Shown: positions 42,387 to 53,410 of the stretch, one piece after another
How positions within the stretch are numbered: the first letter of the stretch is position 1
How the letters are laid out: every line of letters starts with the position of its first letter
From: Terrimesophilobacter mesophilus
Lineage (GTDB): Bacteria; Actinomycetota; Actinomycetes; Actinomycetales; Microbacteriaceae
Direction of reading: 5' to 3'
DNA length: 64,000 nt
Assembly (NCBI RefSeq): GCF_014200375.1
Contig: NZ_JACHBP010000001.1
Location: 1,736,001 to 1,800,000, forward strand
Position numbers and translations under genes: made by a program
The notes under the pieces: generated by a model
Databases searched by the model: none
What the model was told of the DNA's origin: nothing
Seen by the model: only the letters and a program-made list of their open reading frames with translations

Positions 42387-43850
42387 GTGCCCAGGGATCG
42401 CGGCGCCCCCTACGCCCAGGCGGTCGCCGACAACGCAGCGCAGGACCAGCTGCGGCTGAACGTTCCGGGCCACAGCGCCGATGCCGGGTCAGCGCCGGAA
42501 CTCATCGAGTTCTTCGGCGAGGACACGGTCCGCAAGGACATCAGTCCACTCCTGGGCGGTGTCGACCTCGGGCCGGACAACCCGCTCTCCCGCGCCACAG
42601 CACTGGCCGCCGAGGCGTGGGGTGCCCGCCGCACCTGGTTCCTCACGAACGGTGCGTCGCAGGCGAACCGGATGGGCGCACTCGTCTTCGGTGCGCTGGG
42701 CGGGCCCCTCCAGCAGGTCGTCGTGCAGCGCAGCGCTCACTCGAGCTTCATCGACGGCATCATCCTCGCCGGACTCACGCCGGCCTTCGCGCAGCCGCTC
42801 ATCGATGACCGCTACGGCATCGCCCATGGGCTCTCGCCCCGCGAACTCGCCCGGGTGCTGGCCGCGACGAACGACCCGAAGGGCGTCTACGTCGTGACGC
42901 CGAGCTACTTCGGCGCCGTCGCGGACGTGGCCGCGCTCGCCGAGGTCGCGCACGCCGCCGGTGTGCCGATCATGGTCGATGAGGCGTGGGGAGCCCACTT
43001 CGGATTCCACGAAGATCTTCCGGCGAATGCGCTCTCCCGGGGCGCCGACCTCGTCGTCTCGAGCACCCACAAGCTGGGAGGGAGCCTGACCCAGTCCGCG
43101 ATGCTGCACCTGGGCGACGGCCCGTTCGGCGACGCCCTCGAACCTCTCGTGCAGCGCGCGCTCATGATCACGATGTCCACGAGTCCGAGCTCTCTGCTGC
43201 TCTCCTCACTCGACATCGCTCGCCAATCCCTGCAGACCGGGTGGGATCGGATCGGCGCGTCGATCGCGGCGGCGGAACGCATCCGAACGCGCGTCCGCGA
43301 CGCCGGCGTCTTCGGGATCGTGAGCGACACCTGGGACTTCGAAGAGATCGTCGCCACGGACCCGCTCAGGGTCTCGATCGACGTGCGCCGGGCCGGATTC
43401 AACGGTCACGCCGTGCGCGAGGAACTCATGCGCACCGAGGGGATCTACACGGAGATCTCCACGGACTCCTGCATCGTGGCGTTCCTCGGGCCAGGATACG
43501 AGCCGGACGTGGATCGCTTCGTCGACGCACTGCACCGGCTGGAGCCGGTGGGGAGACTCGCGTACGCCGACACTCACGCACTCCCGTTGCCGCACTTCGG
43601 CCGCCCGAGCATGCGACCGCGGGACGCCTGGTTCTCTCCCGCCGTCACGATCGGGGCGCGCGAAGCGGTCGGCCGCGTCTCGGCGGACACGCTGGCCGCC
43701 TACCCGCCCGGAATACCGAACCTGCTGCCGGGGGAGATCATCACGGCCGAAGTGGTGGACTTCCTGCGGACCGTGGCGGCGAGTCCCGGCGGGCATGTGC
43801 GTGGCGCGATCGACCCCGCCGTCGACCGCCTGAGGGTCGTCGAGAACTGA
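42387..43850 (+). CDS. Orn/Lys/Arg decarboxylase family PLP enzyme
   Basis: Protein of 487 residues of the fold-type I basic amino acid decarboxylase group. The PLP lysine lies in SSTHKLGGSLTQ, with VDEAWGAHFGFH before it, LTNGASQANR in the cofactor site and a C-terminal PPGIPNLLPGE stretch. It starts at GTG 42387, five bases after the moaD stop, so it is coupled to Mo cofactor genes though no known link exists. The usual N-terminal wing domain is absent (short actinobacterial/Bacillus SpeA-like form). Arginine, lysine or ornithine as substrate cannot be told apart. It is convergent with gcdH. Confidence 0.87.
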   Translation: MPRDRGAPYAQAVADNAAQDQLRLNVPGHSADAGSAPELIEFFGEDTVRKDISPLLGGVDLGPDNPLSRATALAAEAWGARRTWFLTNGASQANRMGALVFGALGGPLQQVVVQRSAHSSFIDGIILAGLTPAFAQPLIDDRYGIAHGLSPRELARVLAATNDPKGVYVVTPSYFGAVADVAALAEVAHAAGVPIMVDEAWGAHFGFHEDLPANALSRGADLVVSSTHKLGGSLTQSAMLHLGDGPFGDALEPLVQRALMITMSTSPSSLLLSSLDIARQSLQTGWDRIGASIAAAERIRTRVRDAGVFGIVSDTWDFEEIVATDPLRVSIDVRRAGFNGHAVREELMRTEGIYTEISTDSCIVAFLGPGYEPDVDRFVDALHRLEPVGRLAYADTHALPLPHFGRPSMRPRDAWFSPAVTIGAREAVGRVSADTLAAYPPGIPNLLPGEIITAEVVDFLRTVAASPGGHVRGAIDPAVDRLRVVEN

Positions 43851-43871
43851 CCCGGGCGGCATCCTCGCGAT

Positions 43872-45047
43872 TCAGGAGAACGCGGCGATTCCGGTCTGCG
43901 CCCGCCCCAGGATGAGCGCATGCACATCGTGGGTGCCCTCGTAGGTGTTGACGACCTCGAGGTTCACGAGGTGCCGTGCGATGCCGAACTCGTCGCTGAT
44001 CCCGTTGCCGCCGAGCATGTCGCGGGCCTGGCGCGCGATGTCGAGCGATTTGCCCGCGCTGTTGCGTTTCATGATCGAGGTGATCTCGGGGGTCGCCGTA
44101 CCGTCGTCCTTCATGCGCCCGAGGCGGAGGCATCCCTGCAGCGCGAGGGCGATCTCGGTCTGCATGTCGGCAAGCTTCTTCTGGATGAGCTGGTTCGCGG
44201 CGAGCGGACGGCCGAACTGCTTGCGGTCCAGCACGTACTGCCTCGCGGTGTGCCAGCAGTCCTCCGCCGCGCCGAGCGCACCCCAGGAGATGCCGTACCG
44301 GGCCGAGTTGAGGCACGTGAACGGCCCCTTCAGGCCCCGGATGTCCGCGAAGGCGTTCTCCTCCGGGCAGAACACGTCATCCAGGACGATCTCGCCCGTG
44401 ATCGACGTGCGCAGGCCCACCTTGCCGTGGATGGCGGGGGCGGTCAGCCCCTCCCAGCCCTTCTCGAGCACGAACCCGCGGATATCGCCGGCGTCATCCT
44501 TCGCCCACACGACGAACACATCGGCGATGGGGCTGTTCGTGATCCAGGTCTTCGCGCCGGAGATGCGGTACCCGCCGTCCACGCTCCGTGCTCGTGTGAC
44601 CATGCCGCCCGGGTCGGAACCGTGGTCCGGCTCGGTGAGTCCGAAACAGCCGATGAGCTCGCCGCTGGCCAGCTTCGGGAGGTATTTCTGTCGCAGCCCG
44701 TCCGTGCCGAACTCGAGGATGGGCACCATGACGAGGGAGGACTGCACGCTCATCATCGAGCGGTAGCCGGAGTCCACCCGTTCGACCTCACGGGCGATCA
44801 GCCCATAACTGACGTAGTTGAGGCCGCTGCCGCCGAACTCCTCTGGGATCGTCGCGCCGAGCAGCCCCAGCTCTCCCATCTCGCGGAAGACCGCGGGATC
44901 GGTGTGCTCGTTGCGGAACGCATCCAGCACCCTGGGGGCGAGCCTGTCCTGCGCGTATCTCGCCGCGGCGTCGCGGATCATCCGCTCGTCGTCGGTGAGT
45001 TGCTCGTCGAGGCGGAGCGGGTCTTTCCAGTCGAAGGCGGGTGCCAT
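43872..45047 (-). CDS. gcdH: Acyl-CoA dehydrogenase, glutaryl-CoA dehydrogenase type
   Basis: Protein of 391 residues. It oxidises and decarboxylates glutaryl-CoA to crotonyl-CoA with FAD. The group-specific features are the Arg in [51 protein letters not shown], and the catalytic Glu in [12 protein letters not shown]. It lies downstream of the CSD-DUF1294 gene on the same strand. No electron-transfer flavoprotein or lysine catabolism genes are near, except possibly the neighbouring PLP decarboxylase. Other short acyl-CoA substrates remain possible. Confidence 0.87.
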   Translation of the reverse strand: MAPAFDWKDPLRLDEQLTDDERMIRDAAARYAQDRLAPRVLDAFRNEHTDPAVFREMGELGLLGATIPEEFGGSGLNYVSYGLIAREVERVDSGYRSMMSVQSSLVMVPILEFGTDGLRQKYLPKLASGELIGCFGLTEPDHGSDPGGMVTRARSVDGGYRISGAKTWITNSPIADVFVVWAKDDAGDIRGFVLEKGWEGLTAPAIHGKVGLRTSITGEIVLDDVFCPEENAFADIRGLKGPFTCLNSARYGISWGALGAAEDCWHTARQYVLDRKQFGRPLAANQLIQKKLADMQTEIALALQGCLRLGRMKDDGTATPEITSIMKRNSAGKSLDIARQARDMLGGNGISDEFGIARHLVNLEVVNTYEGTHDVHALILGRAQTGIAAFS

Positions 45048-45090
45048 GCGCTCATTCTTCCCTATCGGTGGCCCCCGCCGTGGCGGGAGG

Positions 45091-45729
45091 TCAGGAACCC
45101 ATCAACTGGCTGATCCAGTCGAAGCGGATGATGGTGCCGATCGCGACGAAGGCGAGAACGTTGAGGGCGACTGTGAACCAGAAGTACCGCGCGAACCTCT
45201 CCTTCTTCGTCTTGTGGCGGAACAGGTTCTGGGCGACGATGCCGCCCGGCCAGCCGCCGACGAGACCGAGCAGGTGGAGCTGCTCCTCCGGCACGCGCCA
45301 GGTTCCGGCGATCGCCGCCCTCTTGTCCTGCCAGTACAGGGCGAAGGAGATGATGCTCACGCCGCCGTAGATCGCGAAGACCCAGGCCGGCATGCCCCAG
45401 AATTCCACCTCGAGGACCATGATGACGAGGAAGCAGGCGACGGCCAGGTAGCCGATGATCTGCGTGCCGATGCGCCCCGCGGCCGGCGCGTGGGACCACT
45501 TCTCGCCGACCTCGACGACGTGCAGCGCCCGCAGCTGACCCTCGCGGTTGAGGAACGGCTCATACGTGACGGTCATGCCATCGTGCGGCCTCTGCCCGGC
45601 GCCCTGGAACTCCCTCATGTGCAGGAAGAGATCCGGCCCGCCCCCGTCCGGAGCGATGAAGCCGAACCCGCGTTCGTCGTGCCAGTTCGTCACGACGCCG
45701 CTGTGCCGCGTCGTCACAATCCGACCCAC
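45091..45729 (-). CDS. Cold-shock domain plus DUF1294 membrane protein
   Basis: Protein of 212 residues. Residues 1-70 are a cold-shock nucleic-acid-binding fold ([32 protein letters not shown]). Residues 85-205 are DUF1294 with about four membrane helices and the [30 protein letters not shown] motif. The combination is known in bacteria but its role is not. The start overlaps the 3' end of moaE by 16 bases. The protein would place an RNA-binding domain at the membrane. Confidence 0.88.
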   Translation of the reverse strand: MGRIVTTRHSGVVTNWHDERGFGFIAPDGGGPDLFLHMREFQGAGQRPHDGMTVTYEPFLNREGQLRALHVVEVGEKWSHAPAAGRIGTQIIGYLAVACFLVIMVLEVEFWGMPAWVFAIYGGVSIISFALYWQDKRAAIAGTWRVPEEQLHLLGLVGGWPGGIVAQNLFRHKTKKERFARYFWFTVALNVLAFVAIGTIIRFDWISQLMGS

Positions 45730-46142
45730 TCCGAACGGCCATCAGTGAAGTACTGGCGTTTCCAGATCGGCACGGTCGACTTGATGCGTTCGACGAGCAG
45801 TTCACAGGCGTCGAACGCCTCGCGTCGATGGGCTGCGGATGCCGCGGCGGCCAGGGCGACGTCCCCGATCTCGAGGTGGCCGATCCGGTGGATGGCAGCG
45901 ACCGTGAGACCCGTCTCCTCCGACACCGACCGGCAGCACTCCGCGAGGATGCGCTCGGCATCCGGATGCGCACGGTAGTCCAGGGATTGGATATCCTGCC
46001 CTTCGTCGTGGTTTCGCACGACGCCGTGGAAGACCACGACGGCTCCACTGTGCGGCGCCCCGACCGCTTTCTGAACGGCACGCACGTCGATCTCATCGCT
46101 CGTGATGATGGCGAGGAGGTCCTGCGCTGTTCTCGAGTGCAT
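45714..46142 (-). CDS. moaE: Molybdopterin synthase catalytic subunit MoaE
   Basis: Protein of 142 residues. It adds two sulfurs from MoaD to the pyranopterin. Family stretches: GAVVVFHGVVRNHDEGQDIQSLDYRAHPDAE, VAAIHRIGHLEIGDVALAAAASAAHRREAFDAC, and the catalytic Lys in RIKSTVPIWKRQYF. The ATG at 46142 is two bases after the moeZ-like stop. A longer frame upstream runs through the moeZ-like gene and was not used. Confidence 0.93.
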   Translation of the reverse strand: MHSRTAQDLLAIITSDEIDVRAVQKAVGAPHSGAVVVFHGVVRNHDEGQDIQSLDYRAHPDAERILAECCRSVSEETGLTVAAIHRIGHLEIGDVALAAAASAAHRREAFDACELLVERIKSTVPIWKRQYFTDGRSEWVGL

Positions 46143-46144
46143 GG

Positions 46145-47353
46145 TCAGTAGCGAACCAGAGCGGGGGAGACGGTGGCGGAGTACGAGTCGATCCCACCGA
46201 CGAGATGGGAGGCGTTGTGGAATCCGGATTCGCGGAGGAATGCGAGGGCGCTCGCCGAACGCACCCCGGTATGGCAGTACAGCACCACGGGAATGTCGCG
46301 GCGGATCTCGTCGATTCTGTGCACCAGCGTGCCGAGTGGAATGAGCTCCGAGGGTTCGATCGCCGCGATCGCCCTCTCGTACGGCTCGCGGATGTCGATG
46401 AGCTGGATCGGGTCGCCGTCGGCCAGGAGGTCGGCGAGTCGCCGCGCGTCGATTTCGAAGCCGGGATCGAAGCCCGGCTCGAAGTTCGGTTCGAGGTCGG
46501 AGCCGACCGCTGACTTCTCGTCGCCGCGCACGGGCTCCGACGAGATCCCGCAGAACGCCTCGTAGTCGATGAGCTCGGTGATGGGCGAGCTGTCCGGGTC
46601 GGCCGCGAAGTCGATCTCCCTGAATCGCCCGGAGAGCGCGTCGTACGTCGTCACCGTGCCGAGGAGCGGCCGGCCGATGCCCGTAATGAGCTTGATCGCC
46701 TCGGCGCCCATGATGGCCCCGACGACCGCGCAGACGCTCGGCAGCACGCCGCCCTCGGAGCAGGAGGGGATGGTACCGGGGGCGGGAGGCGTGGGGAACA
46801 GGTCCCGGTAGGTCGGCCCGTGCCCCGCCCACGCGACGCCGACCTGGCCGTGGTACTGGAGGATCGCGCCCCACACGAGAGGCTTCCCGGTGAGCGCTGC
46901 GGCATCGTTGGCGAGGTACCGCGTCGGGAAGTTGTCGCTGCCGTCGAGCAGCACGTCGTAGTCGGCGAGGATGTCCAGGATGTTGCTGGAATCCACGCGC
47001 ACGTCGTGGCGGATTATCGTGGTCGCGGGGTCGATCCCGGCCACCGTGTCGGCGATCGAGTCCAGCTTGCTCCTGCCGATGTCGGCGACGCCGTGCACGA
47101 TCTGGCGGTGCAGGTTCGACAGCTCCACGACATCCGTGTCGATGACGCCGATCGTTCCCACGCCGGCCGAGGCGAGGTAGGGGACGGATGCGCTGCCGAG
47201 CCCTCCTGCGCCGATGACGAGCACCCTGGCGTTCGCGAGCCTGCGCTGGGCGACGTCGTCGAATCCCGGCAGCGCGAGTTGTCGGCTGTAGCGCGCGAGT
47301 CTCTCCGGCGCCAGACGGGCGCCCGGTTCGACGAGGGGGACCGGTGAACTCAC
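46145..47353 (-). CDS. moeZ: MoeZ-like protein: E1-type adenylyltransferase plus rhodanese
   Basis: Protein of 402 residues. The N-terminal ThiF/MoeB domain (LARYSRQLALPGF, GAGGLGSASVPYLASAGVG, DGSDNFPTRYL, PSCSEGGVLPSV) adenylylates the Gly-Gly end of MoaD. The C-terminal rhodanese domain (LIDIREPYERAIAAI, active Cys in VVLYCHTGVRS) carries sulfur. The two Cys-x-x-Cys zinc pairs of E. coli MoeB are missing, as I recall for mycobacterial MoeZ. GTG 47353 is preferred for the GGGAGG before it; an ATG at 47368 is possible. It is between DUF6457 and moaE. Confidence 0.9.
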   Translation of the reverse strand: MSSPVPLVEPGARLAPERLARYSRQLALPGFDDVAQRRLANARVLVIGAGGLGSASVPYLASAGVGTIGVIDTDVVELSNLHRQIVHGVADIGRSKLDSIADTVAGIDPATTIIRHDVRVDSSNILDILADYDVLLDGSDNFPTRYLANDAAALTGKPLVWGAILQYHGQVGVAWAGHGPTYRDLFPTPPAPGTIPSCSEGGVLPSVCAVVGAIMGAEAIKLITGIGRPLLGTVTTYDALSGRFREIDFAADPDSSPITELIDYEAFCGISSEPVRGDEKSAVGSDLEPNFEPGFDPGFEIDARRLADLLADGDPIQLIDIREPYERAIAAIEPSELIPLGTLVHRIDEIRRDIPVVLYCHTGVRSASALAFLRESGFHNASHLVGGIDSYSATVSPALVRY

Positions 47354-47405
47354 GCTGACCTCCCTCATGTCGTCGGCGGAGGTTCGTCGACTGGCTGAGA
47401 CCATT

Positions 47406-47669
47406 CTATTCGGCGGCAGCGAGCCCGGTTGCCGTGACGATCGCGTCCGAGACCGCAGTGGCGGGGTCGCTCCCTCCGGCGGCCGCGCGTCCGGCGGCAT
47501 AGCCCACGAGGAAGGTCGTGACGGGCGCGGCAGGGCGCACGACGGAGCGTGCGGCGTCTCCGGCCAGATCGAGCACGCGGTCGATGTCGAACTCGAGGTC
47601 GTTCAACTCCAGCGCCTGGCGGAGCTTGTCCGCCCAGGCGTCGAGGGCAGTACGTTCGTCGTCATTCAT
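47406..47669 (-). CDS. DUF6457 protein
   Basis: Protein of 87 residues, helical and acidic at the start (DERTALDAWADKLRQAL), with a small-residue stretch (ARSVVRPAAPVTTFLVGYAAGRAA). It matches the short DUF6457 proteins that accompany or are fused to MobA in actinobacteria. Its role is unknown; position between mobA and the moeZ-like gene suggests help in cofactor guanylylation or trafficking, which is inference. It is 33 bases after mobA. Confidence 0.78.
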   Translation of the reverse strand: MNDDERTALDAWADKLRQALELNDLEFDIDRVLDLAGDAARSVVRPAAPVTTFLVGYAAGRAAAGGSDPATAVSDAIVTATGLAAAE

Positions 47670-47702
47670 GGGTATCCCTTCGTCGGAGGTGGAGTGGTAC
47701 GG

Positions 47703-48341
47703 TCATCGGTTGGTCGGCGGCAGTGCGCTGAGTCGTGCAGCATCGGCCCACGAGTCGACATCGGAGGTGGTGCCGGCCGGCACGATGACGGGCCTGAGGT
47801 CGAGGTCCTCGATGAGTTCGAACACGCGCATCGAGTCGAGCGGCCCTGCTGCCCTCCGTCGTGCGACGGCCTCGGCGATGGCATGGGTACGGTAGCACGC
47901 TGCGAGCGGCTGTTCGCGATCGCCGGAGTCGACGGCGATGACTCCGTCCGCATCCGGATGCGCAGCGAGCGCCTGCTCGAGCGCTCCGACCGCGAGGTGA
48001 ACCTGCGGCATGTCGCACGCGAGCACGAGTGTCGCCTCACTGGGTTCCGCCACGTCGCCCGCCCTGCCCGTCGGGCTCAGGAAGCCTTCGCGAAGTGCAT
48101 CCAGTCCAGCTGCGATCGCGGCGACCGGCCCGGAGTAGGGTGGATCCTCCCGTGCCAGGAGCACGCTATCCGGAAGCGGCCGGCCGGGCTGCGGCCCGAC
48201 TACCACGATGTGGCGGGCGCCCTCGATCGCCGCGATCGTCCGCTCCAGAAGCGTGACACCATCGACCGTGAATTCCGACTTGGGGACGGAATCCAGCCGC
48301 GCAGAACGTCCTCCGGACAGGACGATCGCGTCGATCAGCAC
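47703..48341 (-). CDS. mobA: Molybdenum cofactor guanylyltransferase MobA
   Basis: Protein of 212 residues. It attaches GMP to the cofactor, as required for the bis-MGD of NarG. The nucleotide motif AIVLSGGRSARLDSVPKSEF is the MobA variant of LxGGxSxRxGxxK; the metal-binding VLACDMPQV and the later VDSGDREQPLAACYR are also clear. It is first in the run mobA-DUF6457-moeZ-moaE on the minus strand and follows acnA after 21 bases. Confidence 0.9.
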   Translation of the reverse strand: MLIDAIVLSGGRSARLDSVPKSEFTVDGVTLLERTIAAIEGARHIVVVGPQPGRPLPDSVLLAREDPPYSGPVAAIAAGLDALREGFLSPTGRAGDVAEPSEATLVLACDMPQVHLAVGALEQALAAHPDADGVIAVDSGDREQPLAACYRTHAIAEAVARRRAAGPLDSMRVFELIEDLDLRPVIVPAGTTSDVDSWADAARLSALPPTNR

Positions 48342-48362
48342 GGGCTCGGCCCCGAGGCGGTG

Positions 48363-51155
<2,793 letters not shown>

Positions 51156-51173
51156 GAGTCACTCCTCCGCCGG

Positions 51174-51203
51174 ACCGCCGGAGATGCGCTCACCTTCGGC
51201 GGT
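51174..51203. promoter_or_regulatory. Inverted repeat in the acnA-pdhA divergent region
   Basis: ACCGCCG (51174-51180) and CGGCGGT (51197-51203) form a seven-base stem with a 16-base loop, 19 bases before the acnA start. It could be a leader hairpin of acnA or an operator. The rest of the 168-base gap shows an AT-richer CTAGTAATAG stretch at about 51280, a possible pdhA promoter element; nothing else is recognised. Confidence 0.35.
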
Positions 51204-51323
51204 GATTCTTCTCCCATCGTCCGCTGTTGTCTCCGAGGTGTCAACGTGAGGTGCCTTCGTGAACAAGTCGGACGTCCTAGTAATAGGCTGGAAGAGAAGC
51301 GGTCTAGGGAAAGCGAGGCCCGA

Positions 51324-52412
51324 ATGGCGGACACACGACGTCCGGCAGGCGCCAGGAGGACCGCGAAGCAGGGTGGCGACTCCGCCGAGACGCTTCGCGG
51401 GTACTACGAGCAGATGGTGCTCGTGCGCGAGTTCGAACTGCGGGCCAGCGAAATGTACGCACGCGCGAAGATCGGCGGTTACTGCCACCTCAACCTCGGG
51501 GAGGAGGCCACAGTCGTCGGTCTTCTGGCCGCGCTTCGCGACACCGACTACCTCTTCACGACCTACCGCGACCACGGGTACGCGCTCGTGCGCGGCATGG
51601 AGCCCGGAGCGGTCATGGCCGAGCTGTTCGGGAAGACGACGGGTGTCGTGGGCGGCCGCGGCGGCTCGATGCACATGTTCGACGCAGACCTCCGGATGCT
51701 CGGGGGCTACGGAATCGTCGGCGGCCAGATCCCCCCGGCGACGGGGGCCGCCTTCGCGATCGACTATCGCAGCAAGGCGGGCAAGAACGCCGAAGCGGTC
51801 ATGTGCCTCATGGGGGACGCCACCACCAACATCGGCGCGTTCCACGAGTCGCTCAACCTCGCCGGCCTCTGGAAGCTCCCCATCGTCTACGTCATCGTCA
51901 ACAACCGGCTCGGTATGGGCACGCCGGTCGAGCTCGCCTCCGCGGAGCCGGACCTCTACAAGCGCGGCTCCGCCTACCGCATCCCAGGGGTCCGCGTCGA
52001 CGGCGACGATCCCGTGGCCGTGCGGGATGCCGCGATCGCCGCGCTCGACAAGGCTCGGGCCGACCGTCAGCCGAGCATCCTCGAGACCATGAGCTTCCGC
52101 CTCAAAGGGCACTCGGTCGTCGATCCAGCGCGGTACCGCTCGAAGGAGGACAACGAGGAGGCCCAGGCCAATGATCCGGTGCCGGCCTTCCGCAACCGTC
52201 TCCTGAAGGCGGGCGCGCTCGACGAGAAGACGGCAGACGGCATCCACGACGCGATCGAGAAGCGGGTGACGGATGCCGTGGACTTCGCGGACGCGAGTCC
52301 GGATCCCTCCCCCTCCGAGCTGTTCGACGCCGTGTACGCGACGCCGGTCGCGAACGAGTCCCGTGCGTACCCCGGCGATCCGGTCACGACCGTGGAGTCG
52401 GTGGCGTCATGA
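51324..52412 (+). CDS. pdhA: Pyruvate dehydrogenase E1 component alpha subunit
   Basis: Protein of 362 residues. With PdhB it decarboxylates a 2-oxo acid with thiamine diphosphate. Motifs are YCHLNLGEEATVVG, GRGGSMHMFDADL, YGIVGGQIPPATG and the diphosphate motif GDATTNIGAFHESLN ending in NNRLGMGTPVE. ATG 51324 follows GCGAGG. The stop overlaps the pdhB ATG. The E1 alpha/beta form is also used for branched-chain 2-oxo acids and acetoin; the MHMFD and KLPIVYVIVNN features favour pyruvate, and pta-ackA lie nearby. Confidence 0.9.
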   Translation: MADTRRPAGARRTAKQGGDSAETLRGYYEQMVLVREFELRASEMYARAKIGGYCHLNLGEEATVVGLLAALRDTDYLFTTYRDHGYALVRGMEPGAVMAELFGKTTGVVGGRGGSMHMFDADLRMLGGYGIVGGQIPPATGAAFAIDYRSKAGKNAEAVMCLMGDATTNIGAFHESLNLAGLWKLPIVYVIVNNRLGMGTPVELASAEPDLYKRGSAYRIPGVRVDGDDPVAVRDAAIAALDKARADRQPSILETMSFRLKGHSVVDPARYRSKEDNEEAQANDPVPAFRNRLLKAGALDEKTADGIHDAIEKRVTDAVDFADASPDPSPSELFDAVYATPVANESRAYPGDPVTTVESVAS

Positions 52413-53401
52413 CCGAGCTGACCTACCGCCAGGCGCTCAACGACACCCTGCGCGCAGAGCTCACGCGAGATGAGAACGTGTACCTCATCGGCGAGGAGAT
52501 CGGCGTCTTCGAGGGCTCGTACAAGATCACCGCCGGCCTGCTGAAGGAGTTCGGCCCCAAGCGCGTCGTCGACACCCCGATCTCCGAGGAGGGGTTCACC
52601 GGGGTCGCGATCGGCTCCGCCATGCTGGGCCTTCGCCCCGTCGTCGAGATCATGACGCTCAACTTCTCACTCATCGCGATCGACCAGATCGTCAACCACG
52701 CCGCCAAGATGTACGGGATGTTCGGCGGACGCGTGAAAGTGCCCCTGGTCATCCGCACTCCTGGCGGAGGCGGCCAGCAGCTCGCCGCGACGCACTCGCA
52801 GAACCTCGAGGTCTGGTACGCGCACATCCCCGGGCTCAAGGTCGTCGCCCCCTCGAACCCGGCCGACGCGAAGGCGTTGCTCACGGCCGCGATTCGCGAC
52901 GACGACCCCGTGCTGTTCCTGGAGAACCTGGGCCTCTACAACACGAAGGGCGACGTTCCGGATGGCGAACAGGTCGCCGAGATCGGTCGCGCAGCGATCG
53001 CGCGGGAGGGTACGGACCTCACGGTCGTCAGCTACTCGCGCGGCGTCGTGACCGCTCTCGAGGTCGCTGAGCAGCTCGCAGGGGAGGGGATCTCCATCGA
53101 GGTCGTCGACCTGAGGAGCCTGCGTCCTCTCGACCGAGTGACGTTCTGCGAGTCCGTGAAGAAGACGAGCCGCGCCGTCGTCTTCGAGGACGACATGTTG
53201 AGCTACGGCGTCGGAGCCGAGATCTCGGCGACGATCGGTGAGGCCGTCTTCGACTGGCTCGACGCCCCCGTGCGCCGCGTCGCCGCCGCCGAGGTGCCGC
53301 TCCCATACGCGAAGCCGCTCGAACTCGCAGCGATGCCGGATGCCGCTGCGCTCACGAAGGTCATCCGTGAGACGCTCGCGGCGAGCGGTTACCGGAAGTA
53401 G
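52409..53401 (+). CDS. pdhB: Pyruvate dehydrogenase E1 component beta subunit
   Basis: Protein of 330 residues, partner of PdhA. Typical stretches: YLIGEEIGVFEGSYKITAGL, DTPISEEGFTGVAIGSAMLGLRPVVEIM, RTPGGGGQQLAATHSQN and the C-terminal VLFLENLGLYN and RAVVFEDDMLSYGVGAEI. It overlaps pdhA by four bases and is nine bases from pdhC. Confidence 0.92.
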   Translation: MTELTYRQALNDTLRAELTRDENVYLIGEEIGVFEGSYKITAGLLKEFGPKRVVDTPISEEGFTGVAIGSAMLGLRPVVEIMTLNFSLIAIDQIVNHAAKMYGMFGGRVKVPLVIRTPGGGGQQLAATHSQNLEVWYAHIPGLKVVAPSNPADAKALLTAAIRDDDPVLFLENLGLYNTKGDVPDGEQVAEIGRAAIAREGTDLTVVSYSRGVVTALEVAEQLAGEGISIEVVDLRSLRPLDRVTFCESVKKTSRAVVFEDDMLSYGVGAEISATIGEAVFDWLDAPVRRVAAAEVPLPYAKPLELAAMPDAAALTKVIRETLAASGYRK

Positions 53402-53410
53402 GAGGCTGCC

